From: Skermanella aerolata KACC 11604
GTDB lineage: Bacteria > Pseudomonadota > Alphaproteobacteria > Azospirillales > Azospirillaceae
Length of the DNA: 64,000 nucleotides
Reading direction: 5' to 3'
NCBI RefSeq assembly: GCF_000936425.1
Contig: NZ_AVFK01000001.1
Location: forward strand, 124,001-188,000
The notes beneath the pieces were generated by a model. That model was given only the letters and a program-made list of their open reading frames with translations. It was not told the origin of the DNA and did not search any database. This document shows positions 43,684-52,809 of the stretch, piece by piece. Position numbers and translations under genes: made by a program. The stretch's first letter is position 1, and every line of letters begins with the position of its first letter.

Positions 43684-44466
43684 CTAAGGTGCGAACTGCT
43701 CCTTCAGGATGCGTTCTTCAAGGTTGTGCTCCGGGTCGAACAGGAGCGTCAGGGAAACGCTGCGGTCTTCCCGGATCTCGACCCTGGCGACGTCGCGGAC
43801 TTCGGTGAAATCGCCGACCGCGCTGACAGGCCGCTTGGCGCTTTCCAGAACTTCGAAGACGATGCAGGCTGATTGCGGCAGCAGCGCGCCGCGCCAGCGG
43901 CGGGGGCGGAAGGCGCTGATCGGTGTCAGCGCCATGATGCTTGACCCCAGCGGCAGGATCGGGCCGTGGGCGGACAGGTTGTAGGCGGTGCTGCCGGCGG
44001 GGGTCGCGACAAGGCATCCGTCGCAGATCAGTTCGGGCAGGCGGACGACGCCGTCCACCGTGATGCGCAGCTTGGCGGCCTGCCGAGTTTCCCGCAGAAG
44101 CGAAACCTCGTTGATCGCCAAGCCCTCTATCCGCTCCCCGTCGACGCGCGTGGCGCACATGCGAAGCGGATGGAGCGTCACCTTTTGGGCGCGGTTGACG
44201 CGGTCGAGCAGCCCGTCCTCGCTGAACTCGTTCAGCAGGAACCCGACCGAGCCGCGGTTCATCCCATAGACCGGGACCGGGCGCGACAGGGTACGGTGCA
44301 GCGTCTCCAGCAGGAAGCCGTCGCCGCCCAGGGCGACCACCACCTCCGCCCGGTCGAGCGGCGTATTGCCGTAACGATGCGCCAGCCGCACCTGCGCGTT
44401 CCGGGCTTCGTTGGTATCGGCAGCGACGAAGGCAACCAAGGGGTGGTCCACCGGCATATCTCTCAT
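43684..44466 (-). CDS. nadK: NAD kinase
   Basis: A 260-residue cytoplasmic enzyme that phosphorylates NAD to NADP. Motifs: the nucleotide-binding [17 protein letters not shown] (GGDG with catalytic Asp), [36 protein letters not shown] (NE motif) and [20 protein letters not shown]. Length fits the short alphaproteobacterial type. It lies 48 bp downstream of moaA on the same strand and probably shares its transcript. Confidence 0.95.
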   Translation of the reverse strand: MRDMPVDHPLVAFVAADTNEARNAQVRLAHRYGNTPLDRAEVVVALGGDGFLLETLHRTLSRPVPVYGMNRGSVGFLLNEFSEDGLLDRVNRAQKVTLHPLRMCATRVDGERIEGLAINEVSLLRETRQAAKLRITVDGVVRLPELICDGCLVATPAGSTAYNLSAHGPILPLGSSIMALTPISAFRPRRWRGALLPQSACIVFEVLESAKRPVSAVGDFTEVRDVARVEIREDRSVSLTLLFDPEHNLEERILKEQFAP

Positions 44467-44514
44467 GGTGCTCGTCTGTCGTTGCGGGAGCGCGTCGCCG
44501 GCAGAGGTGTTTCC

Positions 44515-45558
44515 TCAGCCGCCGGTAACGCTCATGTGCCTGGGAACGGGGGCCGATTTGCTGCGGCGGTCGATGATGAAGTCGTGGCCCTTCGGCTTGC
44601 GCCCGATCGCTTCATGGATGCGATCGATCAGCAAGCTGTCGTCGTCGCTCATCCGCACGGGTGTCCGGAGATCCGCCGCGTCTTCCTGGCCCAGGCACAT
44701 GAACAGCGTACCTGTGCAAGTCAGCCGGACGCGGTTGCAGCTTTCGCAGAAGTTATGGGTCAGCGGCGTGATGAAGCCGATCCGGCGGCCGGTTTCCTTG
44801 ACCTCGACATAGCGGGCAGGACCGCCTGTGTTGTAGTCGATCTCGTTGAGCGTCCAGCGCTCCGCCAGCCTGGATCGCACCAGCGACAGTGGCAGGTACT
44901 GGTCCAGCCGGGTTTCACCGCCGATGTCGCCCATCGGCATGACCTCGATGAAGGTCAGGTCGAAGCCCTCGTCGCCGCACCAGGCGACCAGCCGGTCGAA
45001 CTCGTCGTCGTTGACGCCCTTCAGCGCCACGCAGTTGATCTTGACGGCAAGGCCCGCTTCGCGCGCCGCCTTCAACCCGGCGAGCACCTTGTCGAGCTTG
45101 CCCCAGCGCGTGATCGCCTCGAACTTGTGCGGGTCGAGCGTGTCGATGCTGACATTGATGCGCCGGACCCCGGCGGCGTAAAGCTCGGTCGCGTAGCGCT
45201 CGAGCTGGCTGCCGTTGGTGGTCAGCGTCAGCTCCTTCAAGGCGCCGCTGTCCAGATGGCGGCCTAGCGAGCGTATCAGGTTCATGATGCCCTTGCGGAC
45301 CAGCGGCTCGCCGCCGGTCAGGCGAAGCTTGCTGACGCCGAGCCCGATGAAGGCGCTGCAGATGCGGTCCAGTTCCTCCAGCGTCAGCACTTCCGCCTTG
45401 GGTAGGAAAGTCATATCCTCCGCCATGCAGTAGACGCAGCGGAAGTCGCAACGGTCCGTCACCGAAACGCGCAGGTAGCTGACGCTGCGGCCGAATGGAT
45501 CGACGATGGGAGAGAGTTTCGGCAAGTCGGAATTAGTAGCGGTCGCTGTGCTGCTCAT
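44515..45558 (-). CDS. moaA: GTP 3',8-cyclase (molybdenum cofactor biosynthesis protein A)
   Basis: A 347-residue radical-SAM enzyme that converts GTP to 3',8-cyclo-GTP in the first step of molybdopterin synthesis. The radical SAM cluster is [17 protein letters not shown] (CxxxCxxC), followed by [20 protein letters not shown]. The second, substrate-binding cluster is in [20 protein letters not shown]. The protein ends in Gly-Gly, required for activity with MoaC. ATG 45558 has AGGA upstream; the frame open to 45615 is not needed. No molybdenum-cofactor riboswitch was recognised in the leader. nadK follows. Confidence 0.96.
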   Translation of the reverse strand: MSSTATATNSDLPKLSPIVDPFGRSVSYLRVSVTDRCDFRCVYCMAEDMTFLPKAEVLTLEELDRICSAFIGLGVSKLRLTGGEPLVRKGIMNLIRSLGRHLDSGALKELTLTTNGSQLERYATELYAAGVRRINVSIDTLDPHKFEAITRWGKLDKVLAGLKAAREAGLAVKINCVALKGVNDDEFDRLVAWCGDEGFDLTFIEVMPMGDIGGETRLDQYLPLSLVRSRLAERWTLNEIDYNTGGPARYVEVKETGRRIGFITPLTHNFCESCNRVRLTCTGTLFMCLGQEDAADLRTPVRMSDDDSLLIDRIHEAIGRKPKGHDFIIDRRSKSAPVPRHMSVTGG

Positions 45559-45881
45559 GGTGTCCTGTTTTCCTCTCCCCCGCATTGCGGCCCGCCTTTT
45601 CGTGGGCTTGACCATCCTTGGATTCGTATCTTAGCAGGATAGATCATGGATGCCTGCAATTTCATCCTTGGAGGTCCCGTCGTAAGGGTGCATGACGTTT
45701 CCACATGGCGGGATTTTTGGAAAAGCGCCCTGAACGTCCAGGTTATGACCGTTCAAACTATGTCCGTTCAGATATAGCGATCGGAAAGCGGTCCGTAAAC
45801 CAGCGCTCTGGTGTTCATTGGTCTAGGTCGATCATGAATTGAGCCTTCCGGGGGCGGCTTGCGAGCATAAGGAGATATTCG
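45559..45881. other. moaA/asmA divergent intergenic region with 15-bp direct repeats
   Basis: About 323 bp without a supported gene. TATGACCGTTCA (45744-45755) and TATGTCCGTTCA (45759-45770) form a direct repeat with a 15-bp period, preceded by the related inverse CCTGAACGTCCAGG at 45729-45742. They lie about 110-150 bp upstream of the asmA start and could bind a regulator. No riboswitch was recognised for moaA. Confidence 0.4.
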
Positions 45882-47954
45882 ATGAGAAAGTTCCTGATCG
45901 GCATCGCAGTTGTCGTCGTGGTCTTGGTCGGGGCCGCGATAGCCGTTCCGTTCCTTGTTCCGGTTGAACAGTACAAGGGTCGAATCGAAGCTGAAGTAAC
46001 GGAACGCACGGGACGCGCCTTCCGCATCGAAGGGCCGGTTTCGCTGTCGCTGCTGCCTAAGCTGGCGGTCGAACTGAACCAGGTATCCTTCGCCGGCCCG
46101 CCGGGCGCCCGGTCGGCCGAAATGGCCCGGCTGGGAAAGCTGGAACTCGAATTGAAGATCCTGCCGCTGCTGAGCGGCAAGGTCGAACTGGACAAGCTGG
46201 TCCTGCGGGAGCCGCACATAGCGCTGGAGGTTGATGCCCAGGGCCGTCCCAACTGGGTGCTGGAAAACCAGACTGCACAGGCTCCCGCCGAACCTGCTCC
46301 GGCTCCGTCGGAACCCTCCGGCCAATCCGGTGATCGGCAGGCCGGGAGCCTGCCCGAACTCAGCTTCGGCGAGGTCGAGCTTGTCGACGGCAAAGTCAGC
46401 TACTTCGACGCGCGCAGCGGCGCCGCATACGAAGCAGATCGCGTCAACGTCGAGGTGCTGGCTCCCGATCTGGAGCGGCCGGCGGAAATCAAGGGCAAGC
46501 TGGTCTTCCGGGATCGTCCCGTCACGATCGACAGCCGCATCGACAATCCTCGCGGTCTGGTCGAAACCGGCGCTTCGAAGCTGGCCGCCGCCGTCGCGGG
46601 GGACCTGATCTCCGTCAGGTTCGACGGGGAACTGGCGAACGGGCAGGGCGGTCCGGGGGCCCGCGGTGCCCTGGACCTGGGCATGCCGGCGCTGCGCGAG
46701 CTGGTGACATGGGCAACCGGCGCCGATCCAGGCGCGCTGCCGATCCAGAACGCATCCCTGACCGGAAGGCTGGAGGCGAACGGCCAGCGGGTGGATCTTA
46801 CCGGCGGCACCTATAAGGCCGGCGACCTCGAGGCCACCGGCAATGTCGGGTTGGGGCTCGCCGGGCCGCGTCCCAAGATAGACGCCGTACTCAGTCTGGC
46901 GCGCCTGCATCTGGACCAGTACCTAAACAAGCCGGGTGGCGCCGGGGCACAGCCGGCACAAGGCGCTCAGCAGCCCCCAGCCCAGCCGGCTACGCCCAAG
47001 CCGCAGCAAGACGGCTGGAGCACCGAACCGATCGATCTCTCCGCACTGCGCAAGCTCGATGCCGACATCAAGCTGGCGCTCGCCGGGCTGACCGTCAAAG
47101 GCGTCGATGTCGGGGCGTCCGACATAGCCGTGCTGCTGAACGACGGCAGGCTGAAGACCACGATGGGCGAAACTGCCCTGTTCGACGGTACGATCTCCGG
47201 TCAGGTGACCGCCGATGCCGCAGCGGCTGTTCCGGCGGTCGGCATCGATTTTCGGATCAACGGCGTGCAGGCGGAGCCGGTGCTGACCCGTTTCGCGGAA
47301 TTCGACAAGCTGGCGGGAACCGCCCGCGCCGTGGCGTCCCTCAAGGCTACCGGTGCGAGCCAGCGCGCCTTGGTCGAGGCGCTGAACGGGCAGGGGTCCA
47401 TAACGTTCACCAATGGCGCCATCAAGGGCATCAATCTCGCCGCAATGGTCCGCAACGTCGGTGCGGCCTTCCAGGGGCAAGCCGTCGGCAATGAGCCGCA
47501 GCAGACCGACTTCGCCGAACTGGGCGGCACCTTTACGATCCAGAACGGCGTCGTCCAGAACAACGACCTGCGCCTTCTGGCGCCGCTGCTGCGCCTGGAC
47601 GGCGCCGGCACGGTGTCGCTGCCGCCGAAGACGATCGATTACCGGCTTCAGCCGCGGCTGGCCGCGACCATCGAGGGGCAGGGCGGCAAGCAGGATGTCC
47701 AGGGACTTACCGTCCCGGTCCTGATCCGGGGCAGCCTGACCAGCCCGAGCTTCGCTCCCGACGTGGCCGGACTGGCGGAGGAGCTGATCCGCAATCCCGA
47801 CGCGGCCCGTCAGCAACTTGAAGCCTTGAAAGGGAAAACGCCGAAAGATGCGGTCAAGGGTCTGATCGAAGGACTGAGCGGCGGCGGCAATCAGCCCCCC
47901 AACCAGGGCGCCAGCGATCCGGCACAGCAATTGAAAGGGCTGTTCGGACGCTGA
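45882..47954 (+). CDS. AsmA-family protein
   Basis: A 690-residue protein from ATG 45882 with AAGGAG 7 bp upstream. The N-terminal helix LIGIAVVVVVLVGAAIAVPF anchors it in the inner membrane. The N-terminal AsmA block includes IEGPVSLSLLPKLAVELNQV and KLVLREPHIALEVDAQGRPN. Pro/Ala/Gln-rich linkers lie at about residues 130-150 and 355-385. The C-terminal AsmA domain includes SLKATGASQRALVEALNGQG, GSITFTNGAIKGINLAAMVR and TIDYRLQPRLAATIEGQGGK. AsmA-like proteins are bridge-like periplasmic beta-taco proteins implicated in phospholipid traffic between membranes. Medium size, closer to AsmA than to TamB or YhdP. It appears monocistronic. Confidence 0.92.
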   Translation: MRKFLIGIAVVVVVLVGAAIAVPFLVPVEQYKGRIEAEVTERTGRAFRIEGPVSLSLLPKLAVELNQVSFAGPPGARSAEMARLGKLELELKILPLLSGKVELDKLVLREPHIALEVDAQGRPNWVLENQTAQAPAEPAPAPSEPSGQSGDRQAGSLPELSFGEVELVDGKVSYFDARSGAAYEADRVNVEVLAPDLERPAEIKGKLVFRDRPVTIDSRIDNPRGLVETGASKLAAAVAGDLISVRFDGELANGQGGPGARGALDLGMPALRELVTWATGADPGALPIQNASLTGRLEANGQRVDLTGGTYKAGDLEATGNVGLGLAGPRPKIDAVLSLARLHLDQYLNKPGGAGAQPAQGAQQPPAQPATPKPQQDGWSTEPIDLSALRKLDADIKLALAGLTVKGVDVGASDIAVLLNDGRLKTTMGETALFDGTISGQVTADAAAAVPAVGIDFRINGVQAEPVLTRFAEFDKLAGTARAVASLKATGASQRALVEALNGQGSITFTNGAIKGINLAAMVRNVGAAFQGQAVGNEPQQTDFAELGGTFTIQNGVVQNNDLRLLAPLLRLDGAGTVSLPPKTIDYRLQPRLAATIEGQGGKQDVQGLTVPVLIRGSLTSPSFAPDVAGLAEELIRNPDAARQQLEALKGKTPKDAVKGLIEGLSGGGNQPPNQGASDPAQQLKGLFGR

Positions 47955-48004
47955 CTTCCCAGTCAGCTCGATCCGTCGGCTCAATTTCGGAGAAGCGCTG
48001 TCAA

Positions 48005-48364
48005 ATGATAGCCGCCTTGATGGCCCTTCTGGCCTGCCAGGTCGCGGGTGAACTCGTGGCCCGGCTGCTCGGGCTGCCGATTCCCGGACCCGTGATCGGC
48101 ACCATCCTGATGTTCGCGCTGTTGCTGGCGCGGGGGAAGGTCCCCGGCGCCTTGCGAGATGTCGCGCGCGGGTTGCTGACCAATCTGTCGCTGCTGTTCG
48201 TACCGGCGGGTGTCGGCATCGTCCAGCATCTCGACCGTATCCGGGGCGAGTGGGTCGGCATCCTTGCAGCCTTGGTCGGCAGCACCGTCCTGACGATGCT
48301 GGTCGCCGTCTTCGTGTTCCGCCTGGTGTCCCGCCTGAGCGGTGCCGACCGGGAGGACGCATGA
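48005..48364 (+). CDS. lrgA: CidA/LrgA-family holin-like membrane protein
   Basis: A 119-residue protein with four hydrophobic helices. The family motif is LLGLPIPGPVIGTILMFALL (IPGxxxG), followed by LSLLFVPAGVGIVQHLDRI. Family members are holin-like proteins affecting autolysis, and in some bacteria pyruvate or glycolate transport. It overlaps the LrgB gene by the ATGA tetranucleotide, so both are translated together. Confidence 0.92.
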   Translation: MIAALMALLACQVAGELVARLLGLPIPGPVIGTILMFALLLARGKVPGALRDVARGLLTNLSLLFVPAGVGIVQHLDRIRGEWVGILAALVGSTVLTMLVAVFVFRLVSRLSGADREDA

Positions 48365-49089
48365 TCCCCATCCCGCCTGTGATCGAGGACGTCTGGGTCT
48401 ATCTCAGCACCACGCCGCTGCTTTGGCTGACCGCGACCCTCGCGGCCTTTTTGGCCGGCCAGTGGCTGTTCGAGCGCTCGGGCCGCCGTCCGCTGGTCAA
48501 CCCCGTCGCCATCGCGGTGGTGCTTTTGATCGTGCTGCTCAAGGCGACCGGAACGACATACCAGACCTATTTCGACGGCGCTCAGTTCGTCCATTTCCTG
48601 CTGGGACCGGCAACCGTCGCCCTGGCGGTCCCGCTGCACCAGAACTTCGGCGCCGTCCGGCGCGCGGCGCTGCCGATGCTGGCGGCTTTGCTGGCCGGGT
48701 CCGTGACGGCGGTCGTTTCCGCTGTTGCGATCGCCCTGGCGTTTGGCGTCAGCTTGGAAACGATGCGGTCGCTGGCGCCCAAGTCGGTCACGACGCCGAT
48801 CGCCATGGGCATCGCGGAGAAGATCGGCGGCATTCCTTCGTTGACGGCCGTCATGGTCATCATCACCGGCATCATCGGCGCCATGACCGTCACGCCGTTG
48901 ATGAACCTGCTCCGCGTCGGCGACTGGCGTGCGCGCGGCTTCGCCGCCGGTGTCGCGTCCCACGGGATCGGCACCGCTCGCGCCTTCCAGGTCAACGAGG
49001 TCGCCGGGACCTTCGCCGGGATCGCCATGGCCCTCAACGGCATCGCGACGGCGATCATGGCGCCGCTGCTGATAAGCCTGCTCGGCTAA
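48361..49089 (+). CDS. lrgB: LrgB-family membrane protein
   Basis: A 242-residue polytopic protein. Family signature blocks: NPVAIAVVLLIVLLKATGTT, HFLLGPATVALAVPLHQNFG, SLAPKSVTTPIAMGIAEKIG (highly conserved PKSVTTPIA) and ARGFAAGVASHGIGTARAFQ (SHGIGTAxA). It is the partner of the CidA/LrgA-like protein; together they form a two-component membrane system seen as glycolate/pyruvate transporters or autolysis modulators. The start ATG 48361 overlaps the upstream stop. The next gene is a 2-hydroxyacid dehydrogenase 95 bp downstream, which fits a hydroxy/keto-acid connection, by inference. Confidence 0.92.
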   Translation: MIPIPPVIEDVWVYLSTTPLLWLTATLAAFLAGQWLFERSGRRPLVNPVAIAVVLLIVLLKATGTTYQTYFDGAQFVHFLLGPATVALAVPLHQNFGAVRRAALPMLAALLAGSVTAVVSAVAIALAFGVSLETMRSLAPKSVTTPIAMGIAEKIGGIPSLTAVMVIITGIIGAMTVTPLMNLLRVGDWRARGFAAGVASHGIGTARAFQVNEVAGTFAGIAMALNGIATAIMAPLLISLLG

Positions 49090-49184
49090 GGCGAATTTAT
49101 GCTGCAAGCCCGCCCGATTTGACGTCAAACTGAGGAGGCGAAGGTGCCGGGAAGGCACCGCTGGGAAAAGGGGGAGGGGACCGC

Positions 49185-50186
49185 ATGGACAATCCCGAAG
49201 GTCGGATCATGGCGCCTTCACCGGCGCCCCTGGTCGTCGTCCTCGATGGCGGTTTCGGCAGCTACGACGCGGAACGCCGGGTGCTGGAACCCCTGGGCGC
49301 CACGCTGGTCGAGCGCAGTTGCCGGGGCGACCGTGACTTGATCCATGCCGCCCTTCGCCCGGCCGACGCGGTCCTGGTCCGGGAATGCGCGCTGGACCGG
49401 ACCGCCTTCGACGCGATGGAGAAATGCCGCGTCGTCGTGCGCTACGGCGTCGCCCTTGACAACATTGACGTCGAGGCGGCGACGGCGCGTGGCATTCCGG
49501 TGGCCAACGTCCCCGAATTCGGCATCGACGAGGTCAGCAACCATGCCCTCGGTCTTCTGCTGGCTGTCGCCCGACGTATCCCTGCGCGCGATCGCGACGT
49601 GCGCGCCGGCCGCTGGAACGTCGCCCGGGCCGAACCGATGCACAGGCTTGCCGGCGGTACCCTGGGGCTGGTCGGCTACGGCCGCATCGGGGCGGCGTTC
49701 CACCGCAAGGCCGTGGTCCTGGGGTTCGCCCGGACGCTGGTCCACGATCCTGTCCTGACACAAGCGCCCGACGGCGCCGAACTGGCGCCGCTAGGGCGGC
49801 TCTGCCTTGAGTCCGACGTGATATCCCTTCATGCCAGTCTCAGCATCTCCACCCGCCACCTGATCAGCCGTGCGCTGATTGGTCTCATGAAGCCCAGCGC
49901 GATCCTGATCAATACTGCGCGCGGCGGACTGGTGGACGAGGCGGCTCTGGTCGAGGCTCTGGCTGAGCGGCGGCTGTTCGGGGCCGGACTGGATGTTTTC
50001 GAACGGGAGCCGCCGGGGGCGGACAATCTGCTGATGACGGTGCCCGGCGTGGTCGTGACCGACCATACGGCTTGGTATTCCGAGCAATCGGTGGCGGATC
50101 TTCAACGGGAGGCGGCGGAGGAAATCGCTCGCGTCTTCAGCGGGCAGCCACCGCTCAATTGGGTCAACCGGTGGCCGGTGAGTTGA
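49185..50186 (+). CDS. D-isomer-specific 2-hydroxyacid dehydrogenase
   Basis: A 333-residue NAD(P)-dependent enzyme. The NAD-binding motif is GTLGLVGYGRIGAAFHRKAV. The catalytic triad is Arg in ILINTARGGLVDEAALVEAL, Glu in GLDVFEREPPGADN and His in VVVTDHTAWYSEQSV. The HTAWYSE end resembles the CtBP-like branch rather than classical lactate or phosphoglycerate dehydrogenases (which have GHxxxxT/G). The substrate is unknown. It starts at ATG 49185 after a purine-rich GGGGGAGGGG. It lies between lrgAB and a PHA synthase, both linked to carbon overflow. Confidence 0.9.
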   Translation: MDNPEGRIMAPSPAPLVVVLDGGFGSYDAERRVLEPLGATLVERSCRGDRDLIHAALRPADAVLVRECALDRTAFDAMEKCRVVVRYGVALDNIDVEAATARGIPVANVPEFGIDEVSNHALGLLLAVARRIPARDRDVRAGRWNVARAEPMHRLAGGTLGLVGYGRIGAAFHRKAVVLGFARTLVHDPVLTQAPDGAELAPLGRLCLESDVISLHASLSISTRHLISRALIGLMKPSAILINTARGGLVDEAALVEALAERRLFGAGLDVFEREPPGADNLLMTVPGVVVTDHTAWYSEQSVADLQREAAEEIARVFSGQPPLNWVNRWPVS

Positions 50187-50217
50187 GCAAAGCCACGATC
50201 GGTCGGGTCACCGCCCC

Positions 50218-52020
50218 ATGCCGGCATTTAGGGGAACTATCTTGACGGCAAACGACGTGGCGGACAAGACCGGGACTGGCGCAAGCACAGGCGATGCGGA
50301 CAGAGCGGGCGCACTGTCCACGGACCTGGAGGTCGTCGATCATCTGCTGAACGCGATGATGGCTCAGGTTACCGGCGGGGTATCTCCTGCCGCCGTCGCC
50401 TCCGCCTGGATCGACTGGGGCCTTCATCTGGCTTCGTCGCCGGCCAAGCAGGTGGCGCTTACGCAGCAGGCGCTCAGCAGTGTTTTCAACTGGAACGATT
50501 ATTTCCTAAAAGCCGCGATGTGGTGGCACCCGGCTCCGGTCGCCCGGCCGGAGCCGGGCGACCATCGCTTTTCCGCGCGACAGTGGGATTTCTGGCCCTT
50601 CAACTCCTTTGCTCAGGGTTTTCTGCTGACGCAGCAATGGTGGGATGCGGCGACGACCGGTATTCCAGGTCTCAGCAGGCGGCATGAAAGCCAGGTGAAG
50701 TTCATGGCGCGGCAGTGGCTTGACCGCCGCGCACCGTCCAACTTCCTGCCGACCAACCCGGAAGTGCTGGCCTGCACCGTCGCGGAGGCTGGAGAGAACC
50801 TGGTGCGGGGTGCCCGCAACCTGATCGAGGACGTCCAGCACCAGATGCGCGGACAGGCGCCGGTAGGGACGGAAGCGTGGCGCGTCGGCCGCGACATCGC
50901 GGTTACGCCGGGTCGGGTGGTCTTCCGCAACCACCTGATCGAACTGATCCGGTACGATCCCGCAACCGCCGAGGTGAAGGCTGAGCCGGTGCTGATCGTC
51001 CCGGCCTGGATCATGAAGTACTACATACTCGACCTGTCGCCGGAAAACTCGCTGGTCCGCTATCTGGTGGCGCAGGGGCATACGGTCTTCATGGTGTCGT
51101 GGCGCAACCCGACGGAGGAGGATCGCGACCTCGGCATGGACGACTACCGCCGGCACGGCGTCATGGCGGCGCTCGACGCCATGTCGTCCGCCATGCCGGA
51201 GCGGAGGATCAATGCCTGCGGCTATTGCCTGGGCGGCACCCTGCTGTCGATCGCGGCGGCGGCCATGGCGCGCGACGGCGACGGCAGGCTGGCATCGGTC
51301 ACCCTGCTGGCCGCTCAGACCGACTTCACCGAAGCCGGCGAACTGATGGTCTTCATCGACGACAGCCAGCTGGCCTATATGGAACACATGATGTGGGTTA
51401 AGGGCTATCTGGAAACCGGCCAGATGTCCGGCGCCTTCCAGCTCCTCCGGTCCAACGACCTGATCTGGTCGCGGCAGGTCGAGCAATACCTCAAGGGACG
51501 GCGCGAACCCGCCAGCGACCTGACCGCCTGGAACGCCGACCAGACCCGCATGCCCTATCGCATGCATTCCGAGTATCTTCGGCGCCTGTTCCTGGAAAAC
51601 AAGCTGATGGGCGGGCGCTTCATGGTGGACGGCAAGCCGGTGTCGCTGAGCGACATCCGAGCTCCGATATTTGCCGTTGGGACGACCCGCGACCACATCG
51701 CACCCTGGAAGTCGGTCTACAAGATCAACCTCCCGGCCGATGCCGAAGTGACCTTCGTGCTGACTTCCGGCGGCCATAACGCCGGCATCGTCAGCGAACC
51801 CGGGCATCGGGGACGCAGCTATCAGGTGGGGACCCGCCAGCCGGAGGACCGCTACGTCGATCCCGATGCCTGGGCGGCCGCGACGCCGCGCATCGACGGA
51901 TCATGGTGGCCGGAGTGGTCGAAGTGGCTGTCCGGCAAGTCCAGCGCGCTACCGGTGGCTCCTCCCGCCGGCGGTCCCGACCTCGGTCCGGCGCCGGGCA
52001 GTTACGTGTTTCAGGCCTGA
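50218..52020 (+). CDS. phaC: Poly(3-hydroxyalkanoate) synthase, PHBC_N-containing variant
   Basis: A 600-residue polymerase that links (R)-3-hydroxyacyl-CoA into polyester on granules. An N-terminal PHBC_N-like segment (LLNAMMAQVTGGVSPAAVAS, SAWIDWGLHLASSPAKQVAL) precedes the alpha/beta-hydrolase core. The nucleophile Cys lies in NACGYCLGGTLLSIA, Asp in GTTRDHIAPWKSVYKI and His in LTSGGHNAGIVSE; WNADQTRMP is the conserved Trp block. Unlike classical enzymes, the segment after His reads SEPGHRGRS rather than NPP. ATG 50218 is listed, but TTG 50242 with AGGGGA 5 bp upstream may be the real start. It forms a pair with the second synthase at 52810. Confidence 0.92.
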   Translation: MPAFRGTILTANDVADKTGTGASTGDADRAGALSTDLEVVDHLLNAMMAQVTGGVSPAAVASAWIDWGLHLASSPAKQVALTQQALSSVFNWNDYFLKAAMWWHPAPVARPEPGDHRFSARQWDFWPFNSFAQGFLLTQQWWDAATTGIPGLSRRHESQVKFMARQWLDRRAPSNFLPTNPEVLACTVAEAGENLVRGARNLIEDVQHQMRGQAPVGTEAWRVGRDIAVTPGRVVFRNHLIELIRYDPATAEVKAEPVLIVPAWIMKYYILDLSPENSLVRYLVAQGHTVFMVSWRNPTEEDRDLGMDDYRRHGVMAALDAMSSAMPERRINACGYCLGGTLLSIAAAAMARDGDGRLASVTLLAAQTDFTEAGELMVFIDDSQLAYMEHMMWVKGYLETGQMSGAFQLLRSNDLIWSRQVEQYLKGRREPASDLTAWNADQTRMPYRMHSEYLRRLFLENKLMGGRFMVDGKPVSLSDIRAPIFAVGTTRDHIAPWKSVYKINLPADAEVTFVLTSGGHNAGIVSEPGHRGRSYQVGTRQPEDRYVDPDAWAAATPRIDGSWWPEWSKWLSGKSSALPVAPPAGGPDLGPAPGSYVFQA

Positions 52021-52134
52021 ACGGCGATATCGTTCGGGGACGGTATTGCCATCGGGAGACAGCATCCTGATCTCTAAGGGCAGGCGGGCTGGCAGGCGGG
52101 CCGTTAGGGCCCGTTCTTCGGAGATCGGAAAGCC

Positions 52135-52608
52135 ATGAAGACGAAGTTCCCGGCGATGGTGGCCGGCGCCGCGTTCGGCGCCCTCGTCATCCTCGGCGCT
52201 ACGACAGGGCAGGCGGCGGCTGGGGATTACCGTGACGGGGGTCACCGTTATGGAGGCCGCGGTGATTTCCATTGGGACGACCGCTACCACGGCCATGACC
52301 GCTACTGGGGCCGCCGCGATTGGTACGGTCCGCGCTGGTATGGACCGCCGCGCTATCGCGGCCCCCAAATCCGGCTCTACGTTCCGCCTCCGGTCGTCTA
52401 TTATCCGCCTTATCCCGTCTATCCCGCTCCGGTACCGCCGCCGGTCGTACAACTCAGTTCATGCCAGCAGACGGTCGGCAACGGATTGATAGAGCGCTAC
52501 GGACCGGGCTCGCTCGTCTTTTCCGGTGACGCCTCCGAGGGAACGGTGACGCTCGACCGCCAATCCTTCAACTATCGCTGCGCAGGCGGCCAGGTGAACA
52601 TCTGGTAG
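52135..52608 (+). CDS. Exported Gly/Tyr/Arg/Pro-rich small protein, function unknown
   Basis: A 157-residue protein with signal peptide AGAAFGALVILGATTGQAAA. The middle (residues about 30-105) is extraordinarily rich in Tyr, Trp, Arg, Gly and His (FHWDDRYHGHDRYWGRRDWY), then Pro/Tyr/Val (VVYYPPYPVYPAPVPPPVV). The end holds LSSCQQTVGNGLIERYGPGS and a second Cys, probably a disulfide-bonded small domain. Such low-complexity YXXG/W-rich proteins are common, poorly understood envelope proteins of alphaproteobacteria. It lies 115 bp after phaC and runs into the long palindrome. Confidence 0.75.
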   Translation: MKTKFPAMVAGAAFGALVILGATTGQAAAGDYRDGGHRYGGRGDFHWDDRYHGHDRYWGRRDWYGPRWYGPPRYRGPQIRLYVPPPVVYYPPYPVYPAPVPPPVVQLSSCQQTVGNGLIERYGPGSLVFSGDASEGTVTLDRQSFNYRCAGGQVNIW

Positions 52609-52617
52609 TACCAAAAG

Positions 52618-52718
52618 GCCGAAGAGTTCGATCGGTCTGGAGCGTTAGATGTCGGGCTGAAGAGGCCCGACCTACAAAAATACGCTGGCGTAGGTCGGGC
52701 CTCTTCAGCCCGACATCT
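52618..52718. repeat. Long palindromic repeat (REP-like) with conserved flank
   Basis: Arms at 52647-52675 and 52690-52718 form a perfect 29-bp inverted repeat around a 14-base spacer, containing GTCGGGC..GCCCGAC sub-palindromes in each arm. The left flank GCCGAAGAGTTCGATCGGT (52618-52636) matches that of the 26.2-kb copy. It lies between the convergent Tyr-rich protein gene and the second PHA synthase gene, and may also act as a terminator. Confidence 0.85.
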
Positions 52719-52809
52719 TTGCCGGAACTCACCGGTCAATCTCAAAGGCAACTTGTATAACACCGCCGGCAAAGGCGAAATTCTCGGCACGGAGGACCGA
52801 ACCGCTCCG

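Noticed and set aside
45559-45880. Molybdenum-cofactor riboswitch in front of moaA
   Set aside because: No matching conserved core was recognised by eye; a covariance-model search would be needed to be sure.
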